A stretch of DNA of 64,000 bases, from positions 868,001 to 932,000 of the forward strand of contig JASSKH010000026.1 of assembly GCA_031763025.1 (NCBI GenBank), read 5' to 3'. Shown in pieces: positions 36,601 to 47,740 of this stretch (its first letter is position 1; each line of letters opens with the position of its first letter). Origin of the DNA: Macrocystis pyrifera. Its lineage: Eukaryota > Sar > Phaeophyceae > Laminariales > Laminariaceae. Under the pieces are notes generated by a model. It was not told the origin of the DNA, did not search any database, and saw only the letters and a program-made list of their open reading frames with translations. A program made the position numbers and the translations under genes.

Positions 36601-39600
36601 CTCAGACGGGGGTACCTCCCTCTTGTGATTTCAGCCCGGTCGCAAAAATAAGCACCGCTTGAATATTATCTTACAATCCCGAACGACCCTTAAATAGTCG
36701 TACGTACTCTACCAAAAATCACAAATGGAGGCCAGACAGAGCCTATTGATGCATCCCTCGTGTCTCGAGGCACACATGGCGCCTCGCCACGAAAGCGGCG
36801 ACCGCGCTTCTTGCAATTCCCCCTCTACCCACCAGCACCCGCTGACACCCGCGACGGTGCCGGGTTCGTCCGCGGAACCGTGCTCGGAGTACACGCACGC
36901 ACACGAAACGAAAGAAGACAAACGGAAAGAAGGACTGAAAGTACGAAGAGAAATGGAGAAAACAAAGACCCGCTGGAAAGGTCTGGCAAGTAATAAAAGG
37001 AGGCGATTTCCAAGTGGGAGCTCTGATAGGCCAGGGATGTACCAACCGAGCACGCTCAGAGAGTGAGATCTACGTAAGTAGTTCTATAACCGGAACCACA
37101 CCATGAGCCCAGACAGAGCCCATTCATGTTTCCCTCGTGTCTCGTCGAGACACACGCGACGCCCAGCCACGAAAACGGCGACCGCGCTCCTTGCGACCCC
37201 CCCTCTACCCGCTGACACCCGCGACGGTGCCGCGCTCGCCCGCGGAGCGGTGCTCGGAGTACACGCACGCACACGAAACGAAAGAAGAAAAAAGGAAAGA
37301 AGGACTGAAAGTGCAAAGAGAAATTAGAGAAAACAAAGACCCGCTGGAAAGGTCCGGCAAGTAATAAAAAAGGAGGCGATTTCCAAGTGGGAGCTCCGAG
37401 AGGCCATGGATGTACCAACCGAGCACGCTCAAGAGTGAGATATCTGTAAGTAGTTCTATATATCGCTTTTTGCCTCGCGAGGCAAATACTTTCTGACTAA
37501 CGGAGGTTCTCAACTTCGAAACTGCCCGCTATGTACGTTCGCACTCATTTTTATGCTGCATCGATATTTTTCGTCTAAATGTGTAGGCCATGAGATCACT
37601 CGTTGGGGGTTAAGCCTACACTTTTCCTCAAGGTCAGTTTTGGGTGACTTACTAGTAGTATGGAGCTCCTCAAGGGGAGGCTCAAAATTAGGTGGTGCCC
37701 CTACAAGGCAAGCACGCGTCGTGTACAAACGAAAGGGGACTCGAACCATGTTGCGTACGTAGCCCCTCAGCTAGGAATCCCTGTCAGTCCCGTAAGCCGT
37801 GGACGTTTTGGCCCAAAAGGGCTACCTACCCTAGCGCGCGTCCCCTATATAACCCTATGCATCACGGAGCGCCTTGGGGGATTTTCTCGGAATGAACATG
37901 CGTCGGAGAGTTAGTGAGGGCTATCAACCGTTTCCTCGGAGCTGGGTCACGTCGTAGTAAGCAGTATTCAAGACAGCAGTAGTTGGTGAGACCCGCGCTT
38001 TTCCTTTTTTTAAGTCGTTGCATCTGGTCTCAAAAAAGGGTTATTGGGTTAAACCTTGTTATTTTCCTGAAAGTTTGCGCAACATGTATGTACGTACCGG
38101 GTATGCACTTCTGTGGGTGGTAGAGTGACGCCCGCGTTCACCCTGCCATATAGCTAACTTTCTCGCGCTTCTTTCGGGCCCCGCAGAACATGGTGATGGT
38201 GGCTGGGGTGGCTATTTTTGCTTTGTACGAGGTTTCCACAGCCTTGTCGGGACGGGAACAGGGGAGAATTGAGGCGTCGGGTTGGGGTCCCGCCGCGAAG
38301 GTAAACGCCAAGGTGAGAGAAAGAGAAAGACAGACATACAGAGAGGGCATGGATGGCGCTGTTCTCCTGCTACTGTACCGTATCGGTGTTTGAATTTTTC
38401 TGTTAATTTACCTGCTGCTTTAGTTTACTGTTGTTAGCAACAGGCCACTGGTATACCTGGTGTAGTATTCTAACGCAGTAGTATGACATCGGCTCATAAT
38501 CCCATCTGCCTTAGGATGTCGAGCCATGTCCTGATGCAATGGCTGGTGAGAGAGGTATGTACGCATGATGGTGGCTCGTGATCCCCTTAAGTGTTCCACA
38601 TCACTGAGTTAGCTTATCTCCAGCCGGATTTCTGTGTCGGTTGTGCCGCTCCCGCAGAGTAAGAAGCCTAAGCTCGGCCTGGCGGAGAGCTTCCGGGTCC
38701 TGGGCAAGTCCAGATATCTCGGTTTCCTGGCTTCGCTGGTGCTCGGGTACGGCCTCTGCATCAACATGACGGAAGGTCAGAGCGGACTCTCAGCGATGTC
38801 GTGCTTTTTTGTATTTGTTGTGTCCATCTCTTTGAACCTCTTGACGAATGCACCTATGTTTTTCGGGGGGGGGGGTTCTCATGGAATTAGTCTGGGATCA
38901 TTTTTATGGAGTAGCTTAAGGGGTTAGTTTACTCCAAAAACCACCACTCTACCCGGTGACTTGTACCCGGGTACTAGGGTACCAAATGGTACCCGGGTAA
39001 AGCCTCATAAACCGTACCGGGGTACGTACAGCATATTATACACTGCAATATGCTAGAAACACCTATTCGTACCCGGGTAACACCTCCCAACGGGTAACTT
39101 TTCAGGCATAGTACTGTCTCTGATAATATACCCGTCCGCCGGGTATTAATTGTACATACTTCGTACATACGTACAGCAGTATACAAGCATAGCTTGAAAT
39201 CAAAACAGGGTATTTCGCAAACGAACGGGTATGTGGGTAGCACAAATATTTATATTCACAGTAGAGATCAACGATTGGTGGTGGTGGTGGCGGTGGTGGT
39301 TGTGGCTGGCAGGACGTTGCACTTTGTCAGCCCTTTTGAAATATGCAGCCAGTTCTCTAAAAAACGCCCGCGAGAACCGTTCTCAGACGCCCGAGAACCG
39401 ATATCGAGGGTTCAGCTCCGTCTACAGACGCAAACGCCGATCTCTCGACGAACTGAGAACGGCTTTCCACACGAGCAGCACAGGACGGACGGCCTCGAAA
39501 GCAGACCTCTATGGATCCCGGCCGTTGTCTAAATCGGTCCCGTGTACCTGTCTCACGGCGGCGAATGCCAAGTCGAACAGACGGAAAGACAAGTCAGAAA

Positions 39601-42600
39601 GTCCGACCGATAGTTGACCCCACTCTGCGGCGCTTTTGGGGACCCGTTCTTCAGTCGCTTCTGTCCGTTCGTGTACCTTCACCCCCACACGCACTCCCAC
39701 CCCTACCCCAGACGATTACAGAAGAGAAGTGCGAAACCCTCGGTCGCTTCGTCCCTCAAAGTATATTAACGACGAACGGGGCCCTAACGTGTCCCTGAAA
39801 GGACGGGTCGTCGGGCTGTCGTCATCGCCGCCGCCGCGACGCCGCCGCCCCTGCCGCCCTTCCTTCTCTCGCGTTCGGTTTCCTGTTTTGTTTTTCCTCA
39901 GCCGGGTACCAGGATGTGTACTACTGTAGTAGAGCGTTGATTGTTTTGTTTTGGTGTTAGGTGTTAGCTTCCTGTTGGTCGTCGCAGCTCTCTTATCCTG
40001 TCCATCCCTGGTGCTCTCCTCGTGTGTCTGGGCTACCGTCGTCGCCGTTGCTTTGACCGCCTCTGCCCGGCTTCTTTCTCTGACGTTATTCTCCTGTGTT
40101 GTCGTTTCTGTTTTGTTTTTCCCCGGTATGCTACCTTGATGTGGTGTGACGTGGGGGGGTTGTGATCGCCGTTGCTCGGCAGTGATGTGGAAGTCGATGG
40201 TGAAGAAGCAGTACCCGAGCGCAGTGGACTACGCTAACTTCATGGGCAAGTACTCCAGGTGTGTGTTGGTGGTGTGTATGTGTGTGTCTGTCTGTCTTCA
40301 TGTAGGTATGCATGTATTTATGTTCGTCTGTCTGTCTTTTGAAGTCATGGGCAAGTACTCCAGTTGTGCGCATGTGTCTGTCCATGTGTCTGCCTGTATG
40401 TCTGCCGTTTTTTGTTTGTGCGTCTGTCTATCGGTATGTGAGTGTGGGTGTGCGTCTCAGCGTGTGTATTGTGTGCATGCATTACCGACGGAGAAATACG
40501 TGCGCCAGATTCCTGCCGGGGATTCCTGTTCACTCTGTGTCTGCATAAAATGACCACAACTTCTCCCAATATAATACCCCCTCCATTCCCAATTCCTATA
40601 TCATTCCTAGCCCAGCTCCCATTCCGATTCCCAATTCCACTCTCGTTCTCATTCCCACTCCCATTCCCATTACCATTCCAAATCCCGTTGTCGTTCTCTT
40701 CCCGTTCTGGTTCCCATTCCCATTCCCATTCCCTTTCCACCTTTTGTTCGCATGCCCACCCCCGCTCGTTCTGTATGATTTTTACAGCGTGTTGGGAATG
40801 TCAACCTTCGTCGTGATATTTTTCGGTAGCAATCTTATCAAGCACCTGGGCTGGCGTGCGGGGGCGCTGACGACGCCCCTGAGTATGGCCGCCCTCGCGG
40901 CGCCTCTGTTCGGGGTGGTCGTGGCGTCCAAGGTGAATGCCGATGATGATAATGATGATACTGATGACAATGATGATGGAGAGTGTTGGGCATCGTGTCG
41001 GAAGTGCCGATAACTCGGGAATCGCATCGGTTGTCAAATCGGAAAAACAGTGTCCCGGTATCCGATATCCGGTATCCGATGATAACCCCTTTCTTCTAGC
41101 GGGGAAGAGATATCGCTTTACTGTCCCCCCCTCCCCCCTTGTCGAAAATGCCCAAGGTGAGTACTTCGATGCGAGGTGTCAGATAAAAGAAACATATGCG
41201 CTTGTCGGCATTACGTACGTATTACAAGGCGCTTCGCTCCGCGGGCGGCATACGCCGCCCGCTACGCTCGCTCAGGAAGGAAACATCAAATTATGCGAAG
41301 CGGACAGAGGTCCATGATTGAATATTGTTTTTTTTATGGCCCCTGTAGTTAGCTGCAAACTGGCGACTTGATAATGCCAAGAGTCCCGCCGCCATGCTTC
41401 ATTCAGGAGAAAACAGCTCGGACGCCACATATGCTTCGCGTCGCGGGCGGTTTTCCGCTACGCTCGCTCACACGTCGTACATACGTACATACCCCAGGTA
41501 GGGTACTTATTTTCTTCTTTCGATATGCTCTGTGTCTGTGTACTCGTCGTATGTACGAAAGATAAAGCACAGAACGGCACAGCAACACAGCAAAAACAAT
41601 GAAAATGAAACCGAAAATTTCAAAAAGAAAAAAAAATCCCCGTCCCCTTTCGTGTAATAATTTACTACTTGAGTGGAACACCTTACACTAGTCAACAAAA
41701 AAGAAAAAATGAAGAAAAAAAAAAATCTTACAGCAGAGCTTCTCTCTCAGCCTCGTACGCCGCCCGCCCCTCTCGCGACCATCTCGCCACCGATTCAGTC
41801 CGGGTAAAGCTTCCCTCCCTCTCTTCCACAGTGAGCCCCGTCGCCAACCTCGCGTGAAGCCCGGTGCTCACCGTGGACCTCGACGCAAGCTCGACAATGT
41901 TGGTGCTCAGCCTCCGTACCTCCCTCTTGTGACTCTCAGCCCGGTCGCAAAAATAAGCACCGCTGGAATATTATCTTACAATCCCGAACCAACCTTAAAT
42001 ACTCGTACGTACTCTACCAAAAATCACAAATGGAGGCCAGACAGAGCCTATTGATGCATCCCTGGTGTCTCGAGGCACACGCGACGCCTAGGCACGAAAT
42101 CGGCGACCGCGCTCCTTGCAACTCCCCCTCTACTCGCCAGCATCCGCTGACACCCGCGACGGTGCCGGGTTCGCCCGCGCAACCGTGCTCGGAGTACACG
42201 CACGCACACGAAACGAAAGAAGAAAAAGGAAAGAAGGACTGGAAATACGACGAGAAATAAATGGAGAAAACAAAGACTCGCTGGAACGGTCCGCCAAGTA
42301 ATAAACGGAGGCGATTCCCAAGTGGGAGCTCTGAGAGCCAGGGATGTACCAACCGAGCATGCTCAGAGGTTGAGATCTAAGTAAGTATATCTATGTATAT
42401 ACAATGATAACTTTTTCCGCCTCACGTATCGTTTATCGTATCGACATGGGAAGGAGTGTTTGGCGATCCGACCCGGTCCGATAACTATCGAGTTGTATAT
42501 CTGATATCGGATTTTCAGGCCCTTATCGGATGGGCATCAAGTTTTGCTCCGATATCCCAAACTGCTGATGGTGTTCCGTAGCTCATTTCTTTGAAAGCTG

Positions 42601-45600
42601 AGCAAAAAACGGCCCAGGGTGTCCCGATGGTACGGAACAAACACATATTTATACGTGCACCGCAGTACCGGTGCAGTACGTACGCAAGGGAACGGTACTG
42701 CGGGCTGTGGTACACATCTAAACCGTCCCACATCTGTATAAGAGTACTCGTACGTAGCGGTTGTTGGATATCGAACGAAATAATCGGGCTCGCTACGGTA
42801 CCGATGAGAAAACCGAATGCCAGGAATCCGATACGAGTTCGATTTTTTCACGTCGAAGCTGATTTTTCGTTCAGCATGAGCAAAAAAAACATCGTTTAAG
42901 CATCAGAGCTTAAAAAAACACGGATGAGCAAAAAAAACATGGTTTAAGCATCAGAGCTTAAAAAAAAAACGGAAATGCCAGGGCATGCCTCCGTTCGAGG
43001 TACGGTGGCGTCTAGGGTATGCCGACGGCTGCATTCACCTTGGCCCGGCTTTGACAATATGGTTGTATATCCTAAAGCCTATAGCCCCGACCGCCTGGTG
43101 AGTTTCTCAGTGAACTACTTGGAATTAAGGTGTAACGTCTCTTTCACACGGGTGCGTCAACCATTTTCCCGAGAAAAGTGATGGGTAAGCTCCGCAGCTT
43201 CGTCTTATACACGGCTTGCATCAGCCAAATTTATCGAGTAAGAAGTGAGCTCTGTTGCCCCTCCCTCCCTGCCTGCCTGCCTGCCTGCCTACCTCCCTCC
43301 CTCCGATGGTCTATTTATTGTTGACGCTTCGAAACAGGGGAACCTGGTAGGGAATGGACTTGCGTTCGCGGTGATGGTCGGCACCGTGCAGAGCATCCTC
43401 AGCAAGGCCACCAAGGTGAGATACATACGTGCTGCATCGGAAAAAAAAAGGGAAACCGGTCCGGTTCGATTCGGTTCGGTGTTCGGTTTAGTTCGGGTCG
43501 ATTCGGTTCGGTTAGGGCGCGATGGATCCGAACCGAATGAGAGGCGAGGAAAAACGTCATAATTTTTCTCTATATTGGAGTCTGACTTGATTGGCTGTGG
43601 ATCCGAATGAGAGCGGGGAGATACATCGCGAAAAAATTGCAGTGTCATTCAATCGCTTTGGATGCGAGTGAAATCGGGTAGTGCTTCGGAATATCGGAAT
43701 CTGATTCGGGCGGTGTACGTCGTAATGTTTCGGAATATTGGAATCTGGTTTAGTCCCTGTGGATCCGAGCGAGAGCGGGGAGACTTCCAGAGGATTGCAA
43801 CATGGTTCGGTCGCCCGAACGAGACCGGGAGATGCGTCGGACAGTTAGAATCCTATTCAGACGTTGTGGGTCCTGATGAGAGCAGGGGAAAACGTCACCA
43901 TTTTTCGGAATATTGGAATGTGGTTCGGTCGGTGTTGATCCGAATGACAGCGGTGTGACTGTCAGAACGATGCAATATGCTTCGGTCACCGTCAATTCGA
44001 ATTAGAGGGAGGCGCGTCGAACAGGTGGGACCAAATTCGGTCGCTGTCGATCCGAATGAGAGCGCGGAAATATGACAGTACTATTTTTGGTTTTCGGGCG
44101 AAGCTAAACGCATTTTCCGGACACGGTGGCCGGAGTGGAAGAAGCGCGACCTTAAGAGCCAAAACGCCAAAATGTATGTATGATTCGTATGTTATGTTGC
44201 GCTCTTTTGTTGGTGTTGCCATTTTGTGTCAGAGATGTCGAGACGATTTCCGCAATCAGCGGAGGCTTCTTTTTTGTACACTTTGCGGGAAACGGGCAGG
44301 CAGTGCAAGTAGCGGCGAGCGTTTTTTTTTGTGTATTTGCTTGGAGACAACTACTGTTTGTATGTATGTCGTGAGGTGGACACGTGAACACCCTGTCTTT
44401 TTGTACGACCGTTTCGTGAAACCCCTCCCACATCTCGGACACATAGATCGTGTACTGATCGTATACAGATGATACAGATCATTCCCACTTCATGAACTAG
44501 ATATCCCAAGGCAGATAGATCATCTATTCCCGGCCTTATATGTATGATCTACAGCAGCTCATGTTGCCGGGTGGGACCCGTGTAATCTGCATGGTTTTCA
44601 GTATATAGCACATGTTTCCTGGGTTGAATTTGCCCTGTAAGGCAGATCCTGCACAACCTATCACAACGGCAGATGAGGAACTAGATCATCTGCAGTAGAT
44701 AGATAGATAGATCATGATCTGACCTAGGTGTGAATGAACCCTTCTGACTGCAACGTTTCTGCGCTCCTTGTCTTTTTCCCTTGTAGCCATTGTGTTTGTT
44801 TTTGTTCGTGTTTTCTGTGCGTTGCTCTCGTTGTTTGTATGCTCTCTCGTTCTGCTGCTGTTGCGGCTATTTTCATGTCGTTCTTGTTTTTGTGTTGCTG
44901 TCCTTATGTTCTTGTCGTTTTATGTTGTGGTCGTTCTCATGTATACCTATGTTAATATAGTCGTCCTTATGTTCTTGTTGCTTAGTACCTGGTATTTTTG
45001 TTTCTTGTTTTTTTGCTCTTGCTTGCTCGTGTTGTCTGCCGTCGGACTCGTTCCCTGCAGTACGCCTTGTTTGACCCCACCACTCAAATGGCCTACATCC
45101 CGCTGGACGAGGAGTCGAAGGTGAGCGCCGAGTCCCAGAGAAGGGTTTCTAAAGAGTTGTGTTATTGTTGTTGCTGTTGTCGCTGTTTTAGTTATTGGTG
45201 TTGGTGGGTTTGTTGTAGATGTTGTAGCTATTTTTGTCGGTGATGTGTCGCTGTTGTTGTCGCTGTTATTGTTGTTGTTGGTGGTGTTGTTATTGTTGTT
45301 GTTGTTGGTGGTGGTGGTGGTGGTGGTGGTGGTGGTGGTGGGTGTTGGTATTTTTGGTGGTGGTGGCGTTAGTGTTGTAGGCGCTGTTGCTGCTGTTGCT
45401 GCTGCTGTTGCTGTTACTGCCGTTGTTGTTCGATCGTATACCATCCTATCCCATATCGTCCAGCCCATCACCCGGATGACCATCTTATCCAGCCCATCAC
45501 CCTCATGGGATACACTACCGTGTCTGTAACGTTTTTTTGTTTGGCGTGCACTAAAATGGTTGATGCGCTGCCCCGCTGATGGCGTAACCTCCGGTTCGCA

Positions 45601-47486
45601 GGTTAAGGGTAAGGCTGCCATCGACGGACTGGGGTCTCGTCTGGGCAAGTCTGGGGCCTCGTTCTTGCAGCAAGGGCTGGTGCTCGTCTTCGGAAACATC
45701 CTCAACGCAGCCCCCTTTGTCGCAGGTATTAACTAGCCACTACGAGCTATTGTAAAGTCACCAGACAGATAGATCACGATCTAGGTAATCTATCAATAGC
45801 TCCTGTATATGCGTTACCTAGTATGCGGTTGACGCGTGCTTACATACGGTAAGGGTATATAGCAGCTGAATTTTCTGATAATGTTCTGAGGCCCCTCACT
45901 TGAGAAGCCAACAACCGACTTTGACGAATGTTGAAGCCTACTAACCCCGATACAAGACAATCGCAAGGGCTGCGTAGGCGTTTATCGAACCTTCAAATTT
46001 TTCCCATCGGGTCCAATGATACTGGGTAGCCGGCCAGATTAGGAGCTCGGTCTCAGTGACAAACTGTTTGGGCGCAAAAAAAAACTGTTTGGGCGCAAAA
46101 GTGCAGAACCCCAACCTGCCGTGGCACGGGTCGACTATGAGATGTTGTGCAATAAGGGTAACATCATCTACTCGTACGGTAGACCCTGTAATTGCTAGGG
46201 CTGGGCACTGGCTGACTCGGTCAGTAGCGATTATACTGTCGTCAAAATCAATCAGTATACTGGATTGCAGCAGTATACTGTCTCTCCTCCCTCCTCCCGG
46301 AACGCATGTTTGGTGGGTTTCCGTGCAATCATATGGCGTGTTCTTGAGCATACGCCAGGTCAATCATTAGATTACCCACTGCCAGTAGAATACTACTGTC
46401 AGTACGTACTGTGCCACTGCCCAGCCCCAATAATTACCGTTTTGGCTATGTTTTATACGCATCCCACCCGGAAAAATATTTTGTTGCAAGGGCCGTGTCA
46501 TATAGAGCCCACCTGCCAAACATTACCTGGATCGTGTCGGATTATTTTGTAGCAGGGGTCTTATCTGCCCGAAAAGATGTACAGACACACACGTATATAT
46601 CATAGCATGTGGATCTGTCCGAGGTGTGTGATCTGTCTGTGATCTGTCTGATCTGTCTGATATGTTCGATGTGTGAACAGTGCCCACCAGACGTGCGCGA
46701 AGTAGAGCTTTAGTTGCCGCGAAGGGAACCCGAAACTGTCAAGCAGATGGGTTGGTGGGGTGGTTGATTGCTTGTGCCGATGTCGTTTTCTTTTTTTGCT
46801 TTAGTTTCGGACCAGCTTTGTATTACCTGGTGTTTTTTTATTTTTTTTTTATTTTGCCATCCGACAATGTGCTGCAGCGTGATTGTCGATCAGAGAACTA
46901 CACCACCAATACATGTTGGACGACGGCAAAAATTTCCAAGTTTTGGTCGTTTTATTATGTCTGCATGCCTCTCTTGGCTGTCTGTCTGTCTGTCTGTTTG
47001 TCTTGTATTTCTTTCTTTCTGTCTATATGCCTGCCTGTCTGTGCATCCGTCTACCTACCTGCCCGTCTGTCTGTATACCTGACTGTCTTGTCTGTCTGTT
47101 GAACTGTCTTCCTGTCTGTCTGTTCGTCTTCCTCTCCGTCGGCCTGCCTCTTCGTTTCTCCCTCTCTGCCCCCCCTCCCCCTCCGTACGACTTCTTCCTT
47201 CTTTTCAGCGATCTTCTACGCTTCTCTGGCGGCGTGGACGTACGGTGCGGTGCAACTGGCCGAGATGTTCGAGGCCAAGACGAGACAACAGGACCCAACA
47301 TCATCGTCGAAAATTTCTCGCTCGGCTACTCATAGCCGCGGCGGGGGCGGGGGCGGGGGCGGGGGCGGGGGTGCTGACGATGACGGCGAGGGCAATGATT
47401 TTCTTTTGCCGATAGCGGATGCTTCAGCGGGGCCCGAAGTGGGCCATGTCTCTTTGAGGAGAAGGGCCAGCAATGATCGATGCTGA
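24646..47486 (+). CDS. Plastid-type ATP/ADP translocase, NTT/TLC family (11 exons)
   Basis: Membrane nucleotide transporter that exchanges ATP and ADP, here probably across the inner plastid envelope. Exons: 24646-25062, 32568-32843, 33574-33780, 38187-38312 (alternative donor after 38300), 38658-38775, 40183-40258, 40788-40932, 43338-43415, 45061-45120, 45602-45725, 47209-47486. All introns are GT-AG and all phases agree, giving about 634 residues as expected for the family. Family signatures: RDLKDTLIITSCGAEAISFL, VLFWQFANDI, QAKRFYPLFGQM, KYALFDPTTQMAYIPLD (across exons 8-9) and GKAAIDGLGSRLGKSG. The N-terminus is a signal peptide (MRKRFCLLTALLLSLGADAA) with Phe next, fitting a stramenopile bipartite plastid presequence. 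The C-terminus has a Gly run encoded by a GGGGGC minisatellite. Intron 1 is 7.5 kb and carries a transposon. The exact nucleotide specificity cannot be read from sequence. Confidence 0.95.
27182..27190 (+). repeat. 9-bp target-site duplication, left
   Basis: GTCAAAAAG immediately left of the element's GGGTA terminus; the same nine bases occur at 30285-30293 immediately right of the other terminus. Confidence 0.85.
27272..28420 (+). repeat. Subterminal tandem array, about six 190-220 bp units
   Basis: Unit starts (CGCGCCRYG landmark) at about 27272, 27485, 27674, 27895, 28085 and 28273. Each unit has CAGCATGGTGTAGGGCTACC (or close), GAAGC.ATCGTGTAGCC, GGGCCAGT.CTCGAGGAGATA, ATCCTGGTACA and the palindrome GCAAATAAGCCTTATTTGC. 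The units towards the inner end are the most alike, suggesting recent expansion there. Confidence 0.85.
29263..29643 (+). CDS. Hypothetical ORF inside the TIR element
   Basis: A 126-codon frame starting with GTG at 29263; the first ATG is a few codons in. No DDE triad, zinc-binding pattern or known domain is visible. It is the longest frame in the central region and lies between the inverted arms. It may be a remnant or a chance frame. Confidence 0.2.
   Translation: MVGDDGCTERTPILLRCYDTVVDDMHPPISLASTDYSILWYKKRIHLYRAKRAQTSVPVICAHVNRRVNRAPDASNDASALNYSTYDLLEHGAAMTKLISNPSIHDDVAKIDVLMETCCTEWCSPS
29808..30284 (-). repeat. Right terminal inverted repeat arm (about two units)
   Basis: Reverse complement of the outer part of the left arm, with the same GCGCCACGTTCGCGGCA, GGCCATCATTGAAGCTATCG and ACGTTCAGATCGGTGT landmarks and TTTGCGAC palindromes. 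Confidence 0.85.
30285..30293 (+). repeat. 9-bp target-site duplication, right
   Basis: GTCAAAAAG directly after the terminal ...ACTACCC of the element, identical to 27182-27190. Confidence 0.85.
31095..31175. mobile_element. Hairpin MITE family 2 copy
   Basis: Arms GAGAAAACTGCAGTCCCGTT and the complementary CCCCAAAAGCGGGACTGCAG around a short loop containing GAATTC. Same family as 16418-16500. Confidence 0.65.
31752..31880 (-). mobile_element. SINE-like element body, inverted copy
   Basis: The reverse complement matches the 21818-21935 body almost base for base, from CTACACTCGATGAAAATCGA through GCGCGACCAAAAATAAA to GTACCGGGGGGGAGAAGG. The tRNA-like head is absent here. Confidence 0.6.
32131..32450 (+). 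repeat. Three to four partial copies of the NTT exon 2 acceptor edge
   Basis: Upstream of the true exon 2 start (32568), its acceptor and first 30-45 coding bases recur. Copies begin at 32135 (ACAG then GTATACGGCGTCCAGCCAGC), 32257 (ACAA then GTATACGGCGTCCTGCCTGC) and 32362 (ACAG then GTGTACGGCATCCTGCCTGC), with a shorter remnant at 32428 (TTAG then GTGTAGAAACGGTGCTC). The true edge reads ACAG then GTGTACGGCGTCCTGCCAGC. Each copy is preceded by a CTCTCTACC..CGC or similar pyrimidine stretch and followed by C-rich runs. Confidence 0.8.
32188..32214 (+). repeat. Long poly-C tract
   Basis: An uninterrupted C run of more than 20 bases between two of the exon 2 edge copies, the longest homopolymer I noticed. 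Its true length is likely uncertain in the assembly. Confidence 0.8.
33295..33572 (+). repeat. AAC/ACC trinucleotide tract before NTT exon 3
   Basis: Nearly 280 bp of CAACAA, CCACCA and related triplets ending in the exon 3 acceptor (CAACAATCAG). It replaces a normal pyrimidine tract. Confidence 0.8.
33855..34075 (-). repeat. Poly-C-tailed dispersed repeat, copy g
   Basis: Inverted copy in NTT intron 3: a G-rich edge, ATCATGCATGGCCGTAATCC, CCCTCGCATCCCTACAATGC, then GAAGGGTGAGCTGCATCCTA and AAGAACCGCTT. Confidence 0.8.
34716..35860 (+). repeat. 1.15-kb dispersed repeat, copy A
   Basis: Begins TACAAGGCACTTCGCTCCGC with a GC-rich hairpin (GCGGGCGG..CCGCCCGC), then GCTCGCTCAGGAAGGAAAAG. It carries a pyrimidine-free A-rich middle, a CGTACGCCGCCCGCCC region, and ends near AAGTAGTTCTATA. 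A 118-codon frame (35498-35854) containing EYTHAHETKEEKRKEGLKV recurs in the other copies. No known transposon protein. Confidence 0.85.
35925..37088 (+). repeat. 1.15-kb dispersed repeat, copy B
   Basis: Direct copy of A, starting TACAAGGCGCTTCGCTCCGC and about 65 bp downstream of A's end. The homologous frame is 36725-37066 (113 codons). Most A-to-B differences are substitutions and short A-run length changes. Confidence 0.85.
37089..37460 (+). repeat. 1.15-kb dispersed repeat, partial copy C
   Basis: Only the 3' third, directly abutting copy B. It starts near CCAGACAGAGCC and runs through CGCACACGAAACGAAAGAAG to AAGTAGTTCTATA. The frame is altered by small indels. Confidence 0.8.
38187..38312 (+). 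other. NTT exon 4 with two in-frame donors
   Basis: Exon 4 can end at 38300 (GCGAAG then GTAAAC) or 38312 (GCCAAG then GTGAGA). Both leave phase 0, differing by four codons (Val-Asn-Ala-Lys). Either gives an intact protein, so alternative donor use is possible. Confidence 0.55.
40341..40367 (+). repeat. Duplicate of the NTT exon 6 donor edge
   Basis: GTCATGGGCAAGTACTCCAG followed by TTGTGCGC repeats the end of exon 6 and its donor (CATGGGCAAGTACTCCAG then GTGTGTTGG, ending at 40258) about 106 bp downstream. In the copy the donor GT is changed to TT. Confidence 0.75.
40560..40735 (+). repeat. CCCATT-type hexanucleotide tract in NTT intron 6
   Basis: Degenerate CCCATTCCCATT/CCAATTCC units over about 170 bp, just upstream of exon 7. 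Confidence 0.8.
41223..42394 (+). repeat. 1.15-kb dispersed repeat, copy D
   Basis: Full copy in NTT intron 7, starting TACAAGGCGCTTCGCTCCGC and ending near GATCTAAGTAAGTA. The homologous frame begins at 42030 but is shortened to 76 codons by a frame change. Confidence 0.85.
43480..44090 (+). repeat. Degenerate 60-75 bp tandem array in NTT intron 8
   Basis: Eight or nine units sharing GGATCCGAATGAGAGCGGGG (or close), a variable 20-30 bp, then CGGAATATTGGAATCTGGTT. They begin right after exon 8. Confidence 0.75.
44440..44735 (+). repeat. GATC-rich dispersed repeat copy (long)
   Basis: Longest copy of the family: TAATCTGCATGG, ACATGTTTCCTGGG, GCAGATCCTGCACAACC, GATCATCTGCAGTAGATAGA, then ATCATGATCTGACC. 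Same order as in 8930-9140. Confidence 0.65.
45160..45430 (+). repeat. TTG/GTG/GCT trinucleotide tract in NTT intron 9
   Basis: About 270 bp of TGTTGT, GGTGGT and TGCTGC triplets that keep several frames open. No gene. Confidence 0.8.
46970..47140 (+). repeat. CTGT/CCTGT tract before NTT exon 11
   Basis: Degenerate CTGTCTGT repeat of about 170 bp, pyrimidine-rich and shortly upstream of the exon 11 acceptor (TTTTCAG at 47202-47208). Confidence 0.75.
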
Positions 47487-47499
47487 CTGCTGACTACGT

Positions 47500-47740
47500 A
47501 GGAGAGAGCTCTTTCGATGGCTTTGAGGATTGCGTTACTTTATGTCTGGAGGGCGTTTGATAACGCCTGGAAGGCTTTTTTTTATTTGTGGAAGAGTTTT
47601 TTCATGCCTGGATGGCGGTTTTGGTGTTTATTAACGGGAGGCGTTTTATTATCCTTGGAGGACGGCGTTTTTACGTCTGGAAGGCATATTCGATGCGTGG
47701 AATGCATTTTTGAGCCTGGAGAGGTGCTTGATAATTGTAG
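47500..47740 (+). repeat. Short tandem repeat in the NTT 3' region
   Basis: Seven or more degenerate units of about 30 bp built on (G)CCTGGA(A/T)GGCG/TTTTT, starting about 20 bp after the NTT stop. They likely lie in the 3' untranslated region. Confidence 0.55.

Noticed and set aside
44947-45705. 252-codon minus-strand frame opposite NTT exons 9-10
   Set aside because: Antisense to confirmed exons and dominated by Thr/Asn from the trinucleotide tract.
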